Positions 1 through 7,195 of a DNA stretch of 29,407 bases are shown in pieces. Source of the DNA: RFQD01 sp049314515 (lineage in GTDB: Bacteria; Actinomycetota; Actinomycetes; Actinomycetales; Microbacteriaceae); NCBI GenBank assembly GCA_049314515.1, contig JBMOEY010000010.1:1-29407 (forward strand), given 5' to 3'. A program made the position numbers and the translations under genes. The stretch's first letter is position 1; the number at the start of each line of letters is the position of its first letter. Below the pieces are notes generated by a model that saw nothing but the letters and a program-made list of their open reading frames with translations, did not search any database and was not told the DNA's origin.

Positions 1-3000
1 AACGCCCACGCGTTCAGGCTTGAGGAGTTCGACCACTTTGCGGCGATCCTCCATATCCGGGCACGCCGGATAACCGAGCGAGAAACGAGCGCCACGGTAA
101 TCGAGCTTGAACATGCCCGCGATATCGGTCGGGTCCTCGGCGGCAAAACCCAACTCCGACCTGATGCGCGAATGCCAGTACTCGGCGAGCGCCTCGGTGA
201 GCTGCATGGTCAACCCATTGAGTTCCATGTAGTCGCGGTATTGATCGGCCGCAAACATCGCGGCCGTGACATCGTCTACCTTCGCGCCCGCGGTAGCCAG
301 CTGCACGGCAACCACATCAACCGGGCTGCCGGCGGCCGGTTTCGGATGAATGAAGTCGGCGAGGCAGAGGTGCCGATCGCGGCGCTGACGGGGGAACGAG
401 AAACGCAACCGCTCAGTGCCTAATTCGCCGCCTGAGCCACCGTCGGGTGCGAGCAGGCCGGGCGTTCCATATATGCCGGTCGGGTCATCCCCGTGGTGAC
501 CGATGACGAGGTCGTTTCCGTCGCTCCAGGCGGGAAAGTAGCCGTAGACGACCTTGGGGTCGAGCATGCCTTCGGCAAGAATTCGGTCGAGCCAGTAGCG
601 CAACCGCGGGCGGCCCTCAGCTTCGACGAGCTGTTCGTAGGTCGCTCCACCCTCACCACGGCCGGGCTTGAGACCCCACTGCCCCATGAACGTGGCACGC
701 TCGTCCAGGAAGGCAGCGAACTCGGCAAGTGGCAATCCCTTGACGATTCGCGTGCCCCAGAACGGCGGTGCGGGAATCTCATTCTCGAGCGACACGTCCG
801 ACCGTGCGGGCATGTCTTCGGGTTCGGTCAAATCGAGCAGGCTCGGTCGATGGATGCGCTTCTTCAGTGCAGGTAACCCCACGCTCCCCGGCTCCGCACC
901 GCGGGCGATCGCCACGAGGGGCTCCATGAGCGCAAGACCTTCGAACGCGTCGCGCGCGTACCGCACCTCGCCGTCGAAAATCGCCGCGAGATCTTCTTCG
1001 ACGTATGCGCGAGTCAGCGCCGCTCCGCCGAGAATCACCGGCCAACGCCGCGCGAGGCCACGCGCGTTGAGTTCTTCGAGGTTCTCTTTCATCACGACCG
1101 TTGACTTGACCAACAGCCCACTCATTCCGATGACGTCTGCGTTGTGCTCTTCGGCCGCCGCGATGATGTCGTTAATCGACTGCTTGATACCAATATTCAC
1201 AACGTCATAGCCGTTGTTCGTCAGGATGATGTCGACGAGGTTCTTGCCAATGTCGTGCACGTCACCTCGCACGGTCGCGAGCACAATCTTGCCCTTGCCC
1301 GCTGCCTCACTCTTTTCCATGTGTGGTTCGAGAAGCGCAACCGCGGTCTTCATCACCTCGGCCGACTGCAAGACGAACGGGAGCTGCATTTCACCTTTGC
1401 CAAACCTTTCGCCCACGACCTGCATGCCCGAAAGCAGGTGGTCGTTGATGATGCCGAGAGCGGTCATGCCTTCGGAGCGCCCGAGATCAAGGTCATCTTC
1501 GAGGCCCTTCAACTCACCGTCAATGATGCGTCGCGCCAGACGTTTGCCGGTGGGCAGGGCGGCAAGTTCAGCGGCACGCGCGTCGCGTAATGCGGCACTG
1601 TCCACTCCGTCAAACAGGTCGAGCATCGTGCTCAACGGGTCATAGGTGAGTTCACCGTCGTCGTTGTACTCGCGACGATCCCAGACCAGATCGAGGGCAA
1701 CCTTGCGCCGGTCGTCGGGCACGGATGCGAGCGGCATGATCTTCGCTGCATCCACAATCGCGGAGGTAAGCCCGGCAGACGTTGCTTCGTGCAAGAAGAC
1801 CGAGTTCAATACTGCGCGAGCCGCCGGGTTAAGGCCGAACGACACGTTCGAGACACCCAGCGTGGTCTGCACACCGGGATACTTCGTCGTGATCTCGCGA
1901 ATCGCCTCAATCGTCTCAATGGCGTCACGCCGGGTTTCTTCTTGACCCGTCGCAATGGGGAACGTGAGTGCATCGACGATAATGTCGCTGACGCGCATCC
2001 CCCAGTTGTCAACCAGTTCGTCAATCAGCCGGCTCGCGATACGCACTTTGTCTTCGCGCGTGCGGGCCTGGCCCTGCTCATCGATGGTCAGCGCGACAAC
2101 GGCAGCACCGTGTTCTTTGACCAGTGGCATGATGCGCCCGAATCGAGAGTTGGGGCCGTCACCGTCTTCGTAGTTGACCGAGTTGACCACCGGACGCCCG
2201 CCGATGAGTTCAAGACCCGCTTGCAGAACCGCCGGCTCAGTCGAATCGATGACGAGAGGCAAAGTGGATGCGCTACGAAAGCGCGACACAATCTCTTGCA
2301 CATCTGCCACACCGTCGCGCCCGACGTAATCCACGCACACGTCGAGCAGATGCGCGCCGTCGCGCGTCTGCTTGCGCGCGATGTCAACGCAGTCGTCCCA
2401 GCGCTGCTCGAGCATGGCGTCGCGAAACGCCTTTGACCCGTTGGCGTTGGTACGCTCACCAATCGCGAGAAATGCGTTGTCTTGATCGAAGCTGACGTGC
2501 TGATAAAGACTCGCAACACCCGGGTCATCGCCGAGCGTGCGGGCTGCCGGAGTGGTGGCGCCAAGGCGGTCGACCACGGCTTTCAGGTGCTCGGGCGTCG
2601 TGCCGCAGCATCCACCAATCAATTGCAGGCCAAACTCCCCGACAAACTGCTCGTGCGCGGTAGCGAGCTCACTCGGCGTAAGCGGATAGCTCGCCCCGTT
2701 GGGGCCAAGCACCGGAAGACCGGCGTTGGGCATGCACATGACGGGAACACGGCTGAGCCGGGAGAGCTGCCGCAGGTGCTCGCTCATCTCGGTCGGGCCG
2801 GTAGCGCAATTGAGACCAATAGCGTCGATGCCCAACGGTTCGAGGGCCGTGAGAGCGGCCGTGATCTCGCTGCCCATCAGCATGGCGCCGGTCAACTCCA
2901 CGGTGACTTCGACAAAGAGCGGCAGACGGATGCCCAGTTCCGCACTCGCAGCCTTGCACCCGTTGATTGCGGCTTTCGTCTGGAGCAAATCTTGCGACGT

Positions 3001-3510
3001 TTCGACGAGCAACGCGTCGGCGCCGCCTTCGATGAGGCCTTTTGCCTGCAGGGCGAAGGTGTCTTTCAAGTGGGCGTAGGTCGTGTGGCCGAGACTCGGC
3101 AGCTTGGTGCCTGGACCAATCGAGCCCAAAACCCAGCGCACCCGGCCGTCACGGGCTTCGTATGATTCGGCCGTTTCGCGGGCGATTCGCGCGCCACGCT
3201 CGGCAAGGTCAGTGATGCGGTCGTCGATTCCGTAGTCCGAAAGGTTCGACCAATTCGCCCCGAACGTGTTCGTCTCGACGGCGTCGACGCCAACGTCGAA
3301 GTAGGCGGCGTGAATGTCGGCGATGACATCCGGACGAGTCTCGTTGAGGATTTCGTTACAACCCTCGAGTTGCAAAAAGTCATCGAGGGTGAGGTCGTGC
3401 TGTTGCAGCATCGTACCCATCGCACCATCCGCGATGACCACACGCTCATTCATCGTGTCGAGTAGCGCGCGCGAACGATCTGGCATCGATAGTTCAGGGC
3501 GCCCGCTCAC
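1..3510 (-). CDS. metH: Cobalamin-dependent methionine synthase, C-terminus cut by window edge
   Basis: Transfers the methyl group of 5-methyltetrahydrofolate to homocysteine through enzyme-bound cobalamin, in the cytoplasm. The 1170 codons present show the full domain order: homocysteine-binding domain (about 10-320) with zinc ligands Cys235 (GLNC) and Cys301-Cys302 (GGCC); pterin-binding domain (about 345-600, with AIGERTNANG near its start); cobalamin cap and binding domains (about 640-870) with DVHDIGKN, where His752 is the predicted lower cobalt ligand; and the AdoMet reactivation domain. The reading frame is still open at base 1 (ending LKPERVGV), so I estimate 30-40 residues are missing. 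The GTG at 3510 is chosen because TAAACT ends 7 bases upstream, as in a leaderless promoter; an ATG at 3486 is the alternative. There is no Shine-Dalgarno sequence and no cobalamin riboswitch in the 58-base upstream gap. The identification is secure; the exact start is less so. Confidence 0.97.
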   Translation of the reverse strand, partial: MSGRPELSMPDRSRALLDTMNERVVIADGAMGTMLQQHDLTLDDFLQLEGCNEILNETRPDVIADIHAAYFDVGVDAVETNTFGANWSNLSDYGIDDRITDLAERGARIARETAESYEARDGRVRWVLGSIGPGTKLPSLGHTTYAHLKDTFALQAKGLIEGGADALLVETSQDLLQTKAAINGCKAASAELGIRLPLFVEVTVELTGAMLMGSEITAALTALEPLGIDAIGLNCATGPTEMSEHLRQLSRLSRVPVMCMPNAGLPVLGPNGASYPLTPSELATAHEQFVGEFGLQLIGGCCGTTPEHLKAVVDRLGATTPAARTLGDDPGVASLYQHVSFDQDNAFLAIGERTNANGSKAFRDAMLEQRWDDCVDIARKQTRDGAHLLDVCVDYVGRDGVADVQEIVSRFRSASTLPLVIDSTEPAVLQAGLELIGGRPVVNSVNYEDGDGPNSRFGRIMPLVKEHGAAVVALTIDEQGQARTREDKVRIASRLIDELVDNWGMRVSDIIVDALTFPIATGQEETRRDAIETIEAIREITTKYPGVQTTLGVSNVSFGLNPAARAVLNSVFLHEATSAGLTSAIVDAAKIMPLASVPDDRRKVALDLVWDRREYNDDGELTYDPLSTMLDLFDGVDSAALRDARAAELAALPTGKRLARRIIDGELKGLEDDLDLGRSEGMTALGIINDHLLSGMQVVGERFGKGEMQLPFVLQSAEVMKTAVALLEPHMEKSEAAGKGKIVLATVRGDVHDIGKNLVDIILTNNGYDVVNIGIKQSINDIIAAAEEHNADVIGMSGLLVKSTVVMKENLEELNARGLARRWPVILGGAALTRAYVEEDLAAIFDGEVRYARDAFEGLALMEPLVAIARGAEPGSVGLPALKKRIHRPSLLDLTEPEDMPARSDVSLENEIPAPPFWGTRIVKGLPLAEFAAFLDERATFMGQWGLKPGRGEGGATYEQLVEAEGRPRLRYWLDRILAEGMLDPKVVYGYFPAWSDGNDLVIGHHGDDPTGIYGTPGLLAPDGGSGGELGTERLRFSFPRQRRDRHLCLADFIHPKPAAGSPVDVVAVQLATAGAKVDDVTAAMFAADQYRDYMELNGLTMQLTEALAEYWHSRIRSELGFAAEDPTDIAGMFKLDYRGARFSLGYPACPDMEDRRKVVELLKPERVGV

Positions 3511-3517
3511 GTGCTCA

Positions 3518-3523
3518 AGTTTA
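3518..3523 (-). promoter_or_regulatory. -10 box of metH, leaderless type
   Basis: On the minus strand TAAACT is followed by 7 bases and then the GTG of metH. No purine-rich ribosome-binding site lies between, so transcription would start at or next to the start codon. I see no convincing -35 hexamer. Confidence 0.45.
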
Positions 3524-3568
3524 GGCGCGTGGGCGCGGTCGGCCCTGACTGCACGAGCCCGGTCAGCG

Positions 3569-4516
3569 TCAGAGGTAGCTGACCCCGGTCAGCTTCTCGC
3601 TCACGTCCCACAGGCGTTTCGCATCCGCCTCATTCTTGGCGAACGCACTGCGATCAACCTTGCGCGGGTAGCCCTTCTGCTCCCTCCTGCCATCGGGGCC
3701 AATGTAGTCGTTGCCCCTAACATCAGGCGCGGTCGCCGCATACAGTTCATTCAGCGCGCCCATCGTGCCGGGTTGTGCCATGCGGTCGGTCACCCATTGA
3801 CCGAGCCGAAGCATGAACTTGCTGCGCCCCTTCATCGGGCCTGATTTCATCAACGAGGTGTTTGACCAACCCGGATGCGCTGCCGTCGCGATTGCGTCGA
3901 CCTTGTCCTTTGTCAGCCGGCGCTGGAGCTCACTCGTGAACAACAGGTTCGCCAGCTTGCTCTGGCCGTAGGCAGCCCACGGCTTGTATGACTTCTCGCC
4001 CATCAGGTCATCAAAGTTCATACGACCGGTCTTATGCAGGTTTGATGAAACGGTGACCACGCGTGCACCCTTGGTCTTTGCGATGAGCGGCATGAGCAAA
4101 CCGGTCAGCGCAAAGTGGCCGAGGTGATTCGTGCCGAACTGGGCCTCAAACCCGTCGGCCGTCACTTCGCGCTGGGGCAGGCCCATTATTCCGGCATTGT
4201 TGATCAGAATGTCGAGTCGCTTGTGCCCCTTGACATAGCCCGAAGCGAACTCCCTCACGCTCGCGAGGCTCATCAGGTCAAGCGACGAAACTGAAACCTC
4301 TGCCTCAGGGTAGTCGTCAATAATGGCGCGAGCCACTTTTTCTCCTCGCGCAACGTCGCGCACGGCCATCGTCACCACGGCGCCATGGGCTGCGAGCTCG
4401 GTGGCCGCAACGAGTCCGAGTCCTGCGGTGGCTCCCGTCACGATGGCGGTCTTGCCCGTGAGATTGGGGATGTCGGCGGCGGTCCAACGGTGAGTGGCAT
4501 GAGCTGAGTTCGTCAT
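3569..4516 (-). CDS. Short-chain dehydrogenase/reductase
   Basis: A 315-residue NAD(P)H-dependent oxidoreductase of the classical SDR fold, closest in style to the retinol dehydrogenase/protochlorophyllide reductase-like group, which is longer than the usual 250 residues. The cofactor loop TGATAGLG is at 27-34, NNAG at 106-109, the catalytic Ser at 157-158 (TVSSN), and Tyr183 and Lys187 form YxxxK. The C-terminal part (about 210-315) carries the extra substrate-lid segment typical of this group. No signal peptide or membrane segment is visible, so it should be cytosolic. It follows the dienelactone hydrolase gene by 57 bases, but has its own likely leaderless promoter. The substrate cannot be read from the sequence; an aldehyde, ketone or lipid alcohol is plausible. 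The family call is firm and the function is open. Confidence 0.93.
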   Translation of the reverse strand: MTNSAHATHRWTAADIPNLTGKTAIVTGATAGLGLVAATELAAHGAVVTMAVRDVARGEKVARAIIDDYPEAEVSVSSLDLMSLASVREFASGYVKGHKRLDILINNAGIMGLPQREVTADGFEAQFGTNHLGHFALTGLLMPLIAKTKGARVVTVSSNLHKTGRMNFDDLMGEKSYKPWAAYGQSKLANLLFTSELQRRLTKDKVDAIATAAHPGWSNTSLMKSGPMKGRSKFMLRLGQWVTDRMAQPGTMGALNELYAATAPDVRGNDYIGPDGRREQKGYPRKVDRSAFAKNEADAKRLWDVSEKLTGVSYL

Positions 4517-4522
4517 GGCTCA

Positions 4523-4528
4523 AATCTA
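4523..4528 (-). promoter_or_regulatory. -10 box of the SDR gene, leaderless type
   Basis: TAGATT on the minus strand ends exactly 6 bases before the ATG at 4516, which puts the predicted transcription start on the A of ATG. There is no Shine-Dalgarno sequence. A GC-rich dyad lies immediately upstream. Confidence 0.55.
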
Positions 4529-4529
4529 C

Positions 4530-4545
4530 GCGCCTCTCGAGGCGC
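4530..4545 (-). promoter_or_regulatory. Perfect inverted repeat upstream of the SDR -10 box
   Basis: The arms GCGCCTC and GAGGCGC are separated by 2 bases (7 bp each). The repeat begins one base upstream of the TAGATT box, in the -10/-35 spacer, where a repressor operator would sit. It could instead be a hairpin ending transcripts of the upstream hydrolase gene, but there is no uridine run after it. Confidence 0.4.
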
Positions 4546-4573
4546 ATCGGCAATGTGGCACGCTACCGAACCA

Positions 4574-5308
4574 CTAGCGCAGGTGTTCGGCGAAAAATTT
4601 CTCGATGCGCATCCACGCATCTTTTGCGTCCTCGGGGTAAGGGCGGAATCCAACAACCTTCTGCATGAACGGGCGCAAAAGCTTCGGGCCCGCGGGTCCG
4701 GGATTCATGAACGCGTGGTTTGCGTCAGGGTATTCCTTGATGTCGTGGGGGATGTTGTGTGCCGTCAGGGCAGCCTCCATGATGGCCGCGCCATTCTTGA
4801 CCGACTTATCTTTTGCACCGTAGCTGCCGATGATCGGGCAGGCTCCTTCGAGCACGGAATCGAGATCCTTGGGCATCATGCCGTAATTGACGGCGGATGC
4901 TCCATACCCGTGATGCGCGAGCTGCAATGCGAATCCACCACCCATGCAGAACCCGATGACGCCAATGGATCCCGTGCAGTCTGCTCGCGCAATGAGCACC
5001 TGCTTAGCTGCCTCACAGTCGTCGAACGCCTGGCCAGTGCCGTTGGAAAGAGCGCGAAAGGTGGCGTTCAGACATCGTCGCATGCCGCCACGACTGTATA
5101 GGTCAGGCATCAAAACGATGTACCCGGCCGAACACAACCGCTCTGCCTGAGCGCGCATGTTTTCTTCGATACCGAAGACCTCGTGCACCATCACCACGCC
5201 GGGGAACGGCCCCTTCCCGTCGGGCACAGCGAGCAAACCTTTCAGCTCACCTTCGCCCGTGGAACCGGGAATGATGACGTCGGTGAACTGCACCTGGTTA
5301 GAACTCAC
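4574..5308 (-). CDS. Dienelactone hydrolase family protein
   Basis: A 244-residue alpha/beta hydrolase of the DLH family (carboxymethylenebutenolidase-like). The expected Cys-Asp-His triad is present: Cys121 in GFCMGG, Asp167 in GAKDKS and His198 in DANHAF. The oxyanion-side motif MVHEVFG is at 40-46. Length matches the family, which is 230-250 residues. It has no signal peptide, so it should be cytosolic. The GTG start lies inside the end of the upstream aldo/keto reductase gene (11-base overlap), which implies translational coupling in one transcript. True dienelactone hydrolysis in chloroaromatic degradation is unlikely without catechol genes nearby; many actinobacterial paralogues are general ester or lactone hydrolases. 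Family call firm, substrate unknown. Confidence 0.92.
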   Translation of the reverse strand: MSSNQVQFTDVIIPGSTGEGELKGLLAVPDGKGPFPGVVMVHEVFGIEENMRAQAERLCSAGYIVLMPDLYSRGGMRRCLNATFRALSNGTGQAFDDCEAAKQVLIARADCTGSIGVIGFCMGGGFALQLAHHGYGASAVNYGMMPKDLDSVLEGACPIIGSYGAKDKSVKNGAAIMEAALTAHNIPHDIKEYPDANHAFMNPGPAGPKLLRPFMQKVVGFRPYPEDAKDAWMRIEKFFAEHLR

Positions 5309-6239
5309 TCGAAAGTGAATCCAGGGCCATGATGTCGCCGGCCGTCAATTCAATGGTCGCTCCCGGAACAATGCCGGGGAGTTGCGATGTGTGACTCACG
5401 CTCGCGATCGGAATCACGGTGCCGGGACGCGAGCGCAACCAGGCCAGGGCAACTGACGCAACATCGACTCCGTGCGCGTTGGCGATGTCGCGCATCCCCT
5501 CGATGAGTCCAAAACCGGCATCCGTCAGGTACGACCCCACGCCCACAGCGCGGTTAGTTCCGGCGGCATCCTCGGCCGAACGATACTTTCCGGTCAAGAA
5601 CCCACTCGCGAGACTGAAATAGGGAAGCGAGGCGAGCCCCAACTCGGTGATGACCGGACCGGAATCCGACTCGTATCCCGCTCGCTCGACCAAGTTGTAA
5701 TGATTCTGCACAGCGACCGGAACAGCCCACCCGTTGCCCGTGGCCAAACGAACGTATTCGCGGATGCGCGCACCCGAGTAATTCGACAAACCGATGTAGC
5801 GCACCTTCCCCGCGCGCACGAGTGCATCGAACGCTTGCGCGGTCTCTTCGAGTGGCACACTCTGGTCGTCCTCGTGCGCATAGTAGAGGTCGATGTAGTC
5901 AGTCGACAGGCGCCGCAGTGAATCCTCGGCGGCCACGGCGATGTTCGAGGCGGACAGTCCCGGGCGTGACGCGAGTTTCGCTACCTTGGTGGCGACGAAC
6001 GTGCCTGAGCGCACGTTGCGCTCTCGCATCCAGTCACCAATGATGGTTTCGGATTCGCCCCCCTGATTGCCGGGCTTCCACGCGGCGTAGACGTCGGCGG
6101 TGTCAATCAGGTTGCCCCCGACAGCTTCAAACGCGTCCAGAATCGCAAACGACGTGTCCGCGTCAGCGGTCCAACCAAAGGGGTTTCCGCCTAGACACAG
6201 CGGAAATACGGACATACTGCCGAGCGAAACGTGAGCCAT
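5298..6239 (-). CDS. Aldo/keto reductase
   Basis: A 313-residue NADPH-dependent aldo/keto reductase with a TIM-barrel fold that reduces aldehydes or ketones in the cytosol. The catalytic tetrad is visible: Asp46 and Tyr51 (DTADVY), Lys85 (ATK) and His122 (YAH). The cofactor-side segment GLSNYS follows at about 150-155. It lies 9 bases downstream of the Pr6Pr gene and overlaps the dienelactone hydrolase gene by 11 bases, so Pr6Pr, AKR and DLH are probably co-transcribed. A TAAGCT hexamer ending 6 bases before its ATG suggests an additional internal leaderless start. Its substrate cannot be inferred beyond the family. The neighbouring SDR and hydrolase point to reactive carbonyl or lactone handling, which is only inference. 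Confidence 0.94.
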   Translation of the reverse strand: MAHVSLGSMSVFPLCLGGNPFGWTADADTSFAILDAFEAVGGNLIDTADVYAAWKPGNQGGESETIIGDWMRERNVRSGTFVATKVAKLASRPGLSASNIAVAAEDSLRRLSTDYIDLYYAHEDDQSVPLEETAQAFDALVRAGKVRYIGLSNYSGARIREYVRLATGNGWAVPVAVQNHYNLVERAGYESDSGPVITELGLASLPYFSLASGFLTGKYRSAEDAAGTNRAVGVGSYLTDAGFGLIEGMRDIANAHGVDVASVALAWLRSRPGTVIPIASVSHTSQLPGIVPGATIELTAGDIMALDSLSSEF

Positions 6240-6245
6240 GGTGTC

Positions 6246-6251
6246 AGCTTA
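6246..6251 (-). promoter_or_regulatory. Possible internal -10 box of the aldo/keto reductase
   Basis: TAAGCT overlaps the stop codon of the upstream gene and ends 6 bases before the ATG at 6239. It has the same geometry as the other leaderless candidates in the window. Its position inside a likely operon makes it less certain. Confidence 0.35.
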
Positions 6252-6932
6252 CGAAGTGGCGAGAGTGCTCGCGCGCCGACTCCTCGTCCATATCCACCCA
6301 ATAAAGAGGGCGATGAACGCGTTGAACGCCATGAAGGCTGAGATGCCGATCACATAAATTACAACGCCGACAACCCCGTTGGGTCCATTCGGATCGAGGA
6401 ACGGGTAAACCCACCAACCGGTGATTGCCCCGCGCACGAGAGAGAATGCGACCCAGGCAAGCGGATATACGAGGGCCCACCACATGGCGCGAATGCGCAG
6501 CGGGAAGCGTCCCGGTCCAAAAATCCAATCCACGGCAACAAGAATCGGAGCCCAAACGTGCTCGATTTCGTTGGGGATCACGGGCCAGTTGTAGCCGATG
6601 TCGTCGGCCGAGGGAGGCTCGTTTCGGAGTAGCACGTTGTAGACGACCATCACGACGATTGCGTACGCGAAGATGCTCATCCGCGCAATCGTGAGCAGGC
6701 GAGTATCTGCGGCGTGCGTCAACGCGTAGATTCCGGCGGCCACAAAAACAACGGCCATCGCAAGGCAGCTCTGAATCGTGAAGTACGAGAAGTACTCGGC
6801 AGGGCGGAAAACATTGTTGACGATGCGGTCAGCGACCTGCCACACGACCATGGAGAAAACCACGAGACCAAAAAGGATGCGCAAAACCCCAGTGACTCGA
6901 CGAGCGAGGCTAGGCGAAGAAAGCTCAGACAT
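6249..6932 (-). CDS. Pr6Pr family integral membrane protein
   Basis: A 227-residue protein with about six predicted membrane helices (roughly 15-32, 47-67, 82-100, 128-138 weakly, 150-168 and 185-215). The segments YFSYFTIQS (about 47-55) and WWVYPFLDPNG (about 173-183) are what I recognise from the Pr6Pr family, related in layout to the FAR-17a/AIG1 membrane proteins. The biochemical function of the bacterial members is not established. It is the first gene of a minus-strand series with an aldo/keto reductase and a DLH-family hydrolase. The ATG is preceded by TAACGT with a 7-base gap and no ribosome-binding site. Eukaryotic AIG1/ADTRP relatives hydrolyse hydroxy-fatty-acid esters, so a lipid role together with the adjacent hydrolase is a speculative but testable idea. 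Confidence 0.82.
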   Translation of the reverse strand: MSELSSPSLARRVTGVLRILFGLVVFSMVVWQVADRIVNNVFRPAEYFSYFTIQSCLAMAVVFVAAGIYALTHAADTRLLTIARMSIFAYAIVVMVVYNVLLRNEPPSADDIGYNWPVIPNEIEHVWAPILVAVDWIFGPGRFPLRIRAMWWALVYPLAWVAFSLVRGAITGWWVYPFLDPNGPNGVVGVVIYVIGISAFMAFNAFIALFIGWIWTRSRRASTLATS

Positions 6933-6939
6933 GGCAACG

Positions 6940-6945
6940 ACGTTA
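6940..6945 (-). promoter_or_regulatory. -10 box of the Pr6Pr gene, leaderless type
   Basis: TAACGT on the minus strand ends 7 bases before the ATG at 6932. A TTGTCA-like -35 lies about 15 bases further upstream. It shares a 35-base intergenic gap with the divergent promoter of the DUF5652 gene. Confidence 0.45.
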
Positions 6946-6955
6946 GCAGGTGTGT

Positions 6956-6961
6956 CACAAT
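6956..6961 (+). promoter_or_regulatory. -10 box of the DUF5652 gene, leaderless type
   Basis: CACAAT (4 of 6 matches to TATAAT) ends exactly 6 bases before the ATG at 6968. This geometry supports the ATG at 6968 over the GTG at 6950. It does not fit TANNNT strictly, so it is weaker than the other cases. Confidence 0.35.
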
Positions 6962-6967
6962 GACAAC

Positions 6968-7195
6968 ATGAATTCTGCCGATTACGCCCTGTTCCAACAG
7001 CCCGGATTTCTCATCGCGTTTGCCGTTCTTGGCATCTGGAGCCTGATTTGGAAAGGCTTCGCACTCTGGCGTGCGGCTCAGGACCAAAGCAAGGTGTGGT
7101 TCGTGGTTTTGCTCATCGTCAACACACTCGGCGTTCTCGAAATTGTTTATATTTTCGTCATCAGTCCGATGCGAAAGAAGCTACGGGGCAAGTAG
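6968..7195 (+). CDS. Small membrane protein, DUF5652 family
   Basis: A 75-residue protein with two predicted membrane helices (about 12-30 and 43-65) and a basic C-terminus (MRKKLRGK). The order QQPGF, WSLIWKGFALWRAAQ, WFVVLLIVNTLGVLEIVYIF matches what I know of DUF5652, a small bacterial family without an assigned function. The ATG at 6968 is preferred to a GTG at 6950 because no ribosome-binding site fits either and a -10-like CACAAT sits 6 bases before the ATG. The last 15 bases overlap the end of the convergent NRAMP-like gene. The family call is fair; nothing here shows a role. Confidence 0.8.
   Translation: MNSADYALFQQPGFLIAFAVLGIWSLIWKGFALWRAAQDQSKVWFVVLLIVNTLGVLEIVYIFVISPMRKKLRGK

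Noticed and set aside
3511..3568. Cobalamin or SAM riboswitch before metH
   Set aside because: Only 58 bases separate the genes, no B12-box-like sequence is visible, and the promoter appears to abut the start codon.
3561..3593. GGTCAGC/GCTGACC repeats around the SDR stop codon as a terminator
   Set aside because: Three copies allow alternative 7-bp hairpins, but they overlap coding sequence and no T-run follows; I could not separate this from chance.
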